A DNA stretch of 64,000 bases, taken from positions 1 through 64,000 of the forward strand of contig NZ_MRWQ01000005.1 of assembly GCF_001906925.1 (NCBI RefSeq), read 5' to 3'. The DNA is from Domibacillus mangrovi (GTDB taxonomy: Bacteria > Bacillota > Bacilli > Bacillales > Domibacillaceae). Shown piece by piece: positions 58,760 through 64,000 of the stretch (its first letter is position 1; each line of letters begins with the position of its first letter). A model generated the notes under the pieces. The model was not told the DNA's origin and searched no databases. It worked only from the letters and a program-made list of their open reading frames with translations. Both the position numbers and the translations under genes were made by a program.

Positions 58760-58925
58760 GACCGTCTACATTATCTAGACAGAAAAATTAAGGTCACGTA
58801 CACTTGACCTAAAACAGATGAAGAGCCAAAAATATGACGAAGCGAGAACGCCGTACCTTCACCCTTGATTTCAAAAAAACAAATAGTGCAGCTGCACCAA
58901 AATGAAAACATGAAACAAGCGAGCA
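58760..58925 (+). mobile_element. IS3-family left-end relic
   Basis: Terminal sequence (GACAGAAAAATTAAGGTCAC ...) and the first codons of OrfA, MTKRERRTFTLDFKK, then a frameshift (an extra A) ends the frame. It matches the element at 1330-1672 through the terminal region and about 30 codons. The break falls 3-4 bp from the stop of the DUF3883 gene, so the relic marks the island joint. Confidence 0.75.
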
Positions 58926-58928
58926 GTT

Positions 58929-59954
58929 TCAATAAACTTTAAACTGTGTTGCTACTAGTTCTCTCTGCATTGAAATGTCACCATTTAAGATATAACATTT
59001 AGCAGAATTAGTTTGTTTGTTGAAATTATATAGGCGATATAATACGTAATTATCAGGCTCTTTTTGTGAAAATGCTAATTCATTAATTGTCATCATAAAT
59101 GGAGTTCTTTCTCCGCCTGTCGTTGTTTTCACCTCAATGTACTTTGGTTCTCCACTTAATGAAAATGAAAAGATATCATAGCCCGCTCCATCTCCTTCAA
59201 TCACTGAAGTGTGGCTAACCCTTTCAGCTAAATCTGGCCGCCCAGCATCAATTAGAAATTGTCTTTCCCACACTAGCACAAGTTCTTCCCCTTGAAGCCC
59301 AAGTGCTTTATTTTTAGATGTATTTTCGGCAAAATCTACATGTCTCCCCTGGAACCTTCTCGTATTACTTCCTCTTCTTTCTACAGGTTCTGGAGGCTCG
59401 GAAAAGGATAGCTGATTCGATACGGATGATCTTTCCTCTTCTTCAATTTTTTCAATAAAAGTTGACGCTAAGCTTAAATTGTCTAAGCTACCTAAAGCTG
59501 CGTTAGCATCCCAATCAAGTATCTGCCATTTGAAATGAACCGGTTGCTGCCGCTCTATATCATGTGTAACGTATGCCAGCTTGCCTAAGTATGTAAATGG
59601 CTGAGCTTTTTTAGTCACAGGATTTAACCGGCTAGTGCGTAAGAAAAGATAGATATTCTCTGTCAAATAGTCATGGTTAATGAAATCTATAATTTGAGAG
59701 TTTGCCAACGTTTGTTTAGGCTGTGATTGCCAAGTTAAAATTCCATCTCCCGTGATCTCTTCTTCAAATGAATGATCAGCCTGTTTTTGACCAAACGTTA
59801 CAAAGAAAACGTAATCTTTTTCTCTATTCGGCACTTTTACAATTCCTTGCAAGCCCCAAGTTCCCGTCCCTGGCGTGAAATTGCTTAATGGATCGAATAC
59901 ATCGTGAACGTCTTTTCGATCGTATATTTGATATTGCTCAAGTGGTTTTACCAA
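58929..59954 (-). CDS. DUF3427-DUF3883 protein, probable modification-dependent nuclease
   Basis: A 341-residue protein. Residues 15-175 resemble DUF3427 (GTGTWGLQGIVKVPNREKDY VFFVTFGQKQADHSFEEEIT GDGILTWQSQP), a module at the C-terminus of SauUSI-like type IV enzymes. Residues 215-341 are DUF3883 (NKALGLQGEELVLVWERQ), with a PD-(D/E)XK-like site in GAGYDIFSFSLSGEPKYIEV KTT. The pairing suggests DNA recognition fused to cleavage without a helicase. TTG start after AAAGGAGCG. Confidence 0.75.
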   Translation of the reverse strand: MVKPLEQYQIYDRKDVHDVFDPLSNFTPGTGTWGLQGIVKVPNREKDYVFFVTFGQKQADHSFEEEITGDGILTWQSQPKQTLANSQIIDFINHDYLTENIYLFLRTSRLNPVTKKAQPFTYLGKLAYVTHDIERQQPVHFKWQILDWDANAALGSLDNLSLASTFIEKIEEEERSSVSNQLSFSEPPEPVERRGSNTRRFQGRHVDFAENTSKNKALGLQGEELVLVWERQFLIDAGRPDLAERVSHTSVIEGDGAGYDIFSFSLSGEPKYIEVKTTTGGERTPFMMTINELAFSQKEPDNYVLYRLYNFNKQTNSAKCYILNGDISMQRELVATQFKVY

Positions 59955-60209
59955 AGAAATCGCTCCTTTAAAAATCTGTACCCGGATAGTGGTTGGTACT
60001 TTTTTTACTGATTACTTTTAATATTTTGCTTTTAAAGAATTAAATTCTCCATTTAACTTTGAATCGTTTCATCAGAAATATCGTCATACCTGGATATTAG
60101 ATAATAGGTCTAATTCCATTATATTGTTAGGTAAAAAGAATTGATATGACATTATTTGTCGTCTTTTGTCGAAGAGAAATAGTAGGAATTTCCTTGTTTA
60201 TATAGGAAA

Positions 60210-60686
60210 ATGTACTTAATTAGTTTATTAACATGTAGTCACTATAATGAAGTAACCGCCTTAAAAGAAGGGATTCAAACTTTAACTCAAAAAGTAACGG
60301 ATGCTGAAAAACTTAATACAAAATTAGAAGAAACGAAAGCAACAGCTCTTTCAGAAAAAGATTCTTTGACCAGTGAAATCACTGCACTTGAGAAGGAAGT
60401 TGCCCGCTTAACGGAAGAAAATGAAACTGTTACTGCTGAGCGAGACAGCCTTTCCGAGGAAGTCGTGAGTTTAAATAGTGCGACAGCTAGCACTGTAAGT
60501 AGCACACCATCGGAGTTATTTGACGAAACGGAGAATATTCCTTCATCTGACTCTTCTACTACCCCTGAATTTTATGATAACTGTTCCGCAGCACAAGCAG
60601 CTGGTGCTGCTCCTGTATACGCTGGTGACCCTGGTTATGGACCTCACCTTGATCGTGATGGTGACGGTGTTAGGTGTGAGTACTAA
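60210..60686 (+). CDS. Coiled-coil protein with C-terminal excalibur domain
   Basis: A 158-residue protein: short hydrophobic N-terminus MYLISLLTCSHYNEVTALKE (a possible truncated lipoprotein signal, cysteine at 9 without the usual G/A/S before it), a coiled coil (residues 15-85), a Ser/Thr linker and an excalibur calcium-binding motif NCSAAQAAGAAPVYAGDPGY ... HLDRDGDGVRCEY. Excalibur domains bind calcium through the DRDGDG loop. Likely cell-surface. No good ribosome site; the 5' end may be decayed. Confidence 0.7.
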   Translation: MYLISLLTCSHYNEVTALKEGIQTLTQKVTDAEKLNTKLEETKATALSEKDSLTSEITALEKEVARLTEENETVTAERDSLSEEVVSLNSATASTVSSTPSELFDETENIPSSDSSTTPEFYDNCSAAQAAGAAPVYAGDPGYGPHLDRDGDGVRCEY

Positions 60687-60735
60687 TTTATAAGATTAGC
60701 ATCGTCTTCCCTCTTTTTTCAGGAAGATATCGGAA

Positions 60736-60782
60736 AGGTGGCAGGCTTTGGAAGTGTGCAAAAAACGAGGTCTTAATAAATA
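60736..60782 (+). repeat. Duplicate of the repressor 3' end
   Basis: Twenty-four bases (60759-60782) are identical to 55030-55053, with weaker homology to 60736. In frame it reads ERWQALEVCKKRGLNK against EEMRQIWEVIKKRGLNK of the repressor. It marks the right edge of the region that separates the repressor from the TcmP operon. Confidence 0.8.
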
Positions 60783-60783
60783 T

Positions 60784-60812
60784 ACAAGCTACGGCTTGTA
60801 TTTATTTTTTCC
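60784..60812 (+). terminator. Intrinsic terminator after the repressor-tail copy
   Basis: ACAAGCTACGGCTTGT followed by ATTTATTTTTT. The interval to 60997 contains no gene. Confidence 0.75.
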
Positions 60813-60997
60813 ATATATTGTTGCATTTTTCATGATATGTAGAAATCATTAAACTATGATGGAACTTTTATAACATGCAATTCAAAAATTGGACCACAAC
60901 AATTGGACTAAACAAAAAACAATGATCCTTTTTATAGGTCGATCGCTCATAATGAGCTTTCTATAAATATAAAGGTTACTCTAAGGAGGAGTTTAGG

Positions 60998-62167
60998 ATG
61001 GCAAATCAATTCTTTGGTGCCCTGCAAAAACATAGCAATGCAAAGGTGGAAATTCTCAACAATTATTTTATTCCTTGGCTGAGGAAGATTAACTTAGGTT
61101 CATATAGTATGAGCCGCTCTTTAGTTATTGATGGTTTTGCTGGTCCAGGTGTTTATGAAGATGGTGAACTAGGGTCACCGATTAAATTATTACTTGCAGC
61201 TACAGAATTTTGTGATCAATGTGATGATAATGGCTGGAAGCAACCTTCCATTACACTTATATTTATTGAGGGTAACAAAGATAACTATAACAAGTTAAAA
61301 GAAACTATCATTGATAATTGGCAGGCGGAATTTGATGAAGAAGATTATGCAAGATTGCCGGATTATCCAACCATCGCAATCCAATGTATAAATAATACTT
61401 TCGCAACCGCATTCAAAGATCTATTGGATGATATAAAACCAGGTCAAACTTTGATTCCTTCTTTCTGTTTTGTTGATCCGTTTGGATTCAAAGATACGCC
61501 TTTTGAATTGTTTGAAAAGTATCTATCTAATGAAAAGGCAGAATTATTGTTCAATTTCATGTTTGAGGAAATCAATCGATTTGTAACAACTAAAAATAGT
61601 CCCAAATTAATGGAAACATACAGTAATTTATTTGGAGTAGATGATATTCAAGAGCTACAAGATTTAATTGGTGATCATAAGAAAGATGCAAGAAAAAAGA
61701 TAGTAGTGGATTATTACTCACGTCAATTGCTTGAAAAAAGTGACGCGAAATACGTTTTGAATTTTGAATTTAAAAAGAATGGCCGAACAAAAATGTTCCT
61801 TTTCTACTCAACAAAAAGTACTCATGGATTGAAACTGATGAAAAAACAAATGTGGAAAGTTGATGACACTGGCCTATATTTATTTAACGACAAAAAGTCA
61901 GCCGATCAGATTGAATTTGAATTTGTTAAGGAAGTTAAAGATGAAACCATGAGGCAAGATTTATCCAAATTAATATATGAAAATTTTGCTGAACGCCAGG
62001 TCGGTATTGAATTTATTGAGGAATTCGTATTAACCCAAACAATTTATCCAATCGAAAATTATATGAAACAATCATTAAAGCTCCTTGAAAAAGAAGGACT
62101 ACTAATAGCAACTAATCGCAAAAAACCAATGAGCTATCCGGATGGATGCATGGTAAAATTTAATTAA
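60998..62167 (+). CDS. tcmP: Three-Cys-motif partner protein TcmP
   Basis: A 389-residue TcmP family protein. The N-terminal part has a methyltransferase-like nucleotide-binding strand RSLVIDGFAGPGVYEDGELG SP and later CFVDPFGFKDTPFELFEKYL. The middle holds MFEEINRFVTTKNSPK and the C-terminus a winged-helix-like end (LKLLEKEGLLIATNRKK). TcmP always pairs with a three-Cys-motif (Gp37/Gp68) protein, which follows here after 55 bp. Function is not settled; such pairs are often found in mobile and defence regions. Start after AAGGAGGAG. Confidence 0.9.
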   Translation: MANQFFGALQKHSNAKVEILNNYFIPWLRKINLGSYSMSRSLVIDGFAGPGVYEDGELGSPIKLLLAATEFCDQCDDNGWKQPSITLIFIEGNKDNYNKLKETIIDNWQAEFDEEDYARLPDYPTIAIQCINNTFATAFKDLLDDIKPGQTLIPSFCFVDPFGFKDTPFELFEKYLSNEKAELLFNFMFEEINRFVTTKNSPKLMETYSNLFGVDDIQELQDLIGDHKKDARKKIVVDYYSRQLLEKSDAKYVLNFEFKKNGRTKMFLFYSTKSTHGLKLMKKQMWKVDDTGLYLFNDKKSADQIEFEFVKEVKDETMRQDLSKLIYENFAERQVGIEFIEEFVLTQTIYPIENYMKQSLKLLEKEGLLIATNRKKPMSYPDGCMVKFN

Positions 62168-62222
62168 GAACAGTTGTTCCTAAACCACACTTATGTTACA
62201 ATTATCTAAAGGAGTGGTTTTT

Positions 62223-62939
62223 ATGGCAGGAAATTCAAATATTGAGTGGACCGAAGCCACTTGGAACCCGATAACAGGCTGCACAAAAGTTTCAGAAGGA
62301 TGCAAAAATTGTTACGCTGAACGTATGGCCAGACGACTAACTGCTATGGGAAATCCACGTTATGTTAATGGATTTAATGTTACCCTCCATCCAGATTTAG
62401 TCGATGTTCCCCGTAGATGGGTGAAACCCAGAAAAATATTCGTTAATTCCATGTCTGACCTTTTTCATAAAGATGTTCCATTAGACTTTATCCAAAAGGT
62501 GTTTCAAACAATGAATGAAACACCGCAGCACTCTTATCAAGTGCTCACCAAGCGCCCAGAACGCGCTGCTGAACTCTCATCTCATCTTACGTTCACGCCA
62601 AATATTTGGATGGGAACAAGCATTGAAAATCAGCGTGTTATTGAGCGTATGAATTGTTTAAAGCAAGTGCCTGCCCACATTCGCTTTTTATCATGCGAAC
62701 CACTTTTAGGTCCTTTGGATTTAGAGTTGAGTAATATTCATTGGGTAATTGTAGGTGGGGAATCGGGACCTGGTGCAAGGCCAATGGAAGCTGATTGGGT
62801 TCGTTCAATTCGTGATCAATGTCAAGATCAACAGGTTGCCTTCTTTTTTAAACAATGGGGCGGCGTGCAAAAGCACCGTTACGGCAGAGAGTTAGATGAA
62901 CAAACATATGATGAATTTCCAGAATTAAGTTTGATTTAA
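62223..62939 (+). CDS. Three-Cys-motif protein (Gp37/Gp68 family, DUF5131)
   Basis: A 238-residue protein from the ATG at 62223 after [43 protein letters not shown] contains the C-x6-C-x2-C motif, a presumed [4Fe-4S] site of a radical-SAM-like TIM barrel; [20 protein letters not shown] is also conserved. It is the enzymatic partner of TcmP. Found in phages and mobile islands; substrate unknown. Confidence 0.9.
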   Translation: MAGNSNIEWTEATWNPITGCTKVSEGCKNCYAERMARRLTAMGNPRYVNGFNVTLHPDLVDVPRRWVKPRKIFVNSMSDLFHKDVPLDFIQKVFQTMNETPQHSYQVLTKRPERAAELSSHLTFTPNIWMGTSIENQRVIERMNCLKQVPAHIRFLSCEPLLGPLDLELSNIHWVIVGGESGPGARPMEADWVRSIRDQCQDQQVAFFFKQWGGVQKHRYGRELDEQTYDEFPELSLI

Positions 62940-62945
62940 ATTTTC

Positions 62946-62985
62946 TCCCCATCTCACTTTTATGAGATGGGTCTTGTTTTAATCT
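62946..62985 (+). terminator. Terminator of the TcmP operon
   Basis: CCCATCTCACTTTTATGAGATGGG then TCTTGTTTT, 10 bp past the DUF5131 stop. Confidence 0.85.
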
Positions 62986-62998
62986 AAAAAACCTTTAT

Positions 62999-63247
62999 TT
63001 ATTGATTACGCTTGAGTAGCTGCTCTTTGATCGCTTTTATTTTCTCTTTTATACTTTCTGTTTCTTCTTTTAAAAACTCAATTTTCACATCAGTTTCAGA
63101 CGATTCAATTCTTACCAAATCCCCTTCTTTTGCTGCGTCACCAAGTTTTTCAATAGGCATTAACTCTTCAACCGATTCATCTTCTCGCCATAGCAACTTT
63201 GCCTGACCTTTTTCAATAGAATCAATCGTGTAAACGCCATTTCTCAT
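62999..63247 (-). CDS. DUF3006 protein
   Basis: An 82-residue protein MRNGVYTIDSIEKGQAKLLW REDESVEELMPIEKLGDAAK EGD... typical of DUF3006, a small beta-barrel/coiled protein that follows secreted metallo-beta-lactamase genes in Bacillus. ATGA overlap with the gene before it. A fragment of a paralogue lies at 11851. Confidence 0.85.
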   Translation of the reverse strand: MRNGVYTIDSIEKGQAKLLWREDESVEELMPIEKLGDAAKEGDLVRIESSETDVKIEFLKEETESIKEKIKAIKEQLLKRNQ

Positions 63248-64000
63248 CGTTCACACGCCCAGCCGTCGTTATCACGGTCCATTTTATCTTGATAAGCGGG
63301 GTGCCCTTTTGCTACGCCGTCTGGATATACTTCGCGTAATTCAGTACAGTTAGCAAATTCTGTTTGAACAGGTGGTTCTGGTGTTGGCTCTGGCTCTGGT
63401 TCCGGAGCTGGGACAGTCCCTGAATTATCTTGTTCGAAGTAAATGTCCTGTCCATCTGTCCATGTTTCAACCGTGCCTTCTGGTGTTGACCAAACATCCA
63501 CTCCAGAATTCAAGAGCCGATTCAATACAACTGAATCTGGATGACCGTATTGATTAGTTTCGCCATAAGACAAAATTGCATCTAATGGATCCACTGCATT
63601 TAAAAACGCCTGTGATGTGCCTGTTTCAGATCCGTGATGAGATACTTTCAATACCTCTGCATCCAAATCATATTTTTTGATTAATGCAGTTTCTACTTCA
63701 ACGCCTGCATCACCAGTCAAAAGATAATCAACTTCACCATAGCTGACCATAAGCACAATGGACCCATCATTTAAGTCAGTTGCAGCATGGTCTACATGAA
63801 GCACTTTAACAGTAACTGTTGGATCAAGTGTAATGTTCTGCCCCTCTTGTGCCAATTTAAATGCTGCACCTTTTGACTGAACCGCTGTTAAATAATCTAG
63901 ATAGGTCTGCGTTGTGTGATCTTGCCCAGAATCGATCACTGATTTAACACCGTAGTTTTTAATGACATAATCCGCACCACCGATATGATCTGCATCCGGA
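63244..64000 (-). CDS. ComEC-like metallo-beta-lactamase with excalibur domain (5' end outside window)
   Basis: The visible 252 codons begin inside the HxHxDH motif (PDADHIGGADYVIKNYGVKS VIDSG), then continue with DYLLTGDAGVEVETALIKKY and VLKVSHHGSETGTSQAFLNA, the ComEC/Rec2-type MBL signatures. A Pro/Glu linker (PAPEPEPEPTPEPPVQTEFA) leads to an excalibur motif NCTELREVYPDGVAKGHPAY ... DRDNDGWACER. Such secreted proteins are thought to be nucleases or hydrolases bound to the surface. The start lies beyond 64000. Confidence 0.9.
   Translation of the reverse strand, partial: PDADHIGGADYVIKNYGVKSVIDSGQDHTTQTYLDYLTAVQSKGAAFKLAQEGQNITLDPTVTVKVLHVDHAATDLNDGSIVLMVSYGEVDYLLTGDAGVEVETALIKKYDLDAEVLKVSHHGSETGTSQAFLNAVDPLDAILSYGETNQYGHPDSVVLNRLLNSGVDVWSTPEGTVETWTDGQDIYFEQDNSGTVPAPEPEPEPTPEPPVQTEFANCTELREVYPDGVAKGHPAYQDKMDRDNDGWACER

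Noticed and set aside
1-64000. CRISPR arrays, tRNA or rRNA genes
   Set aside because: No regularly spaced direct repeats of CRISPR length, no tRNA cloverleaf with T-loop motif and no rRNA sequence were seen by eye; a tRNAscan or CRISPR search was not possible.

Overview
The window reads as chromosome of an endospore-forming Bacillaceae bacterium; the genus cannot be fixed from sequence alone. Supporting signs are a GerAB-type germinant permease, a CotD-like coat protein, a YjcZ-like sporulation peptide, an S-layer-homology protein, DUF2533 and DUF4317 proteins, strong AGGAGG ribosome sites and sigma-A/sigma-F-type promoters. About 42 kb is one siphovirus-type prophage with almost all genes on the minus strand.

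Layout. (1) 0-9.9 kb: host accessory DNA. It holds a PAS/MCP-signalling protein behind a cyclic-di-GMP-I riboswitch, insertion-sequence relics, DUF4317, a GerAB permease, a GNAT acetyltransferase, an SLH protein, small secreted or sporulation genes, and two near-identical structured repeats that look like stand-alone IscB-type guide RNAs (HEARO/omegaRNA). Five promoters with a sigma-F-like consensus (four here, one inside the prophage) precede very short, terminator-ended transcripts. (2) 9.9-13.7 kb: decayed mobile DNA mixed with host genes: a DUF1064/IDEAL phage cassette, a DUF3006 fragment, DUF2533 and a tyrosine integrase broken by a stop and a frameshift. (3) 13.80-13.86 kb: the last 19 codons of glnA with its terminator, flanked by two different triplet repeat sets. 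This is the attachment site at the lysis end of the prophage.

(4) 13.9-55.1 kb: the prophage. Read in its own direction (right to left): repressor and Cro-like regulators around five 15-bp operators (54.7-54.0 kb); small early genes; YqaJ exonuclease and RecT (52.1-50.2); replisome organiser with origin-like iterons, G39P-like loader and DnaB helicase (50.0-47.6); a DUF1064/IDEAL pair that repeats the one outside the prophage; a cargo zone (46.2-42.9) in which three cargo genes, one AbiC-like, each follow a full or partial DUF3954 gene and each end in a palindromic terminator; the late regulator; a HEPN-domain island; then packaging, head, connector, tail (with a -1 frameshift), a 2243-aa tape measure, baseplate (with a polysaccharide deacetylase), holin and amidase.

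(5) 55.1-64 kb: where an integrase is expected beyond the repressor there is instead an accessory, largely defence-like island: a type IIG restriction-modification enzyme, a DUF3427-DUF3883 nuclease, an excalibur coiled-coil protein, a TcmP/three-Cys-motif operon, and a DUF3006 + metallo-beta-lactamase/excalibur pair that runs off the window. A copy of the repressor 3' end at 60.74-60.78 kb suggests the first part was inserted by recombination. No intact integrase and no second glnA junction are visible, so the right boundary lies outside the window or has been lost.
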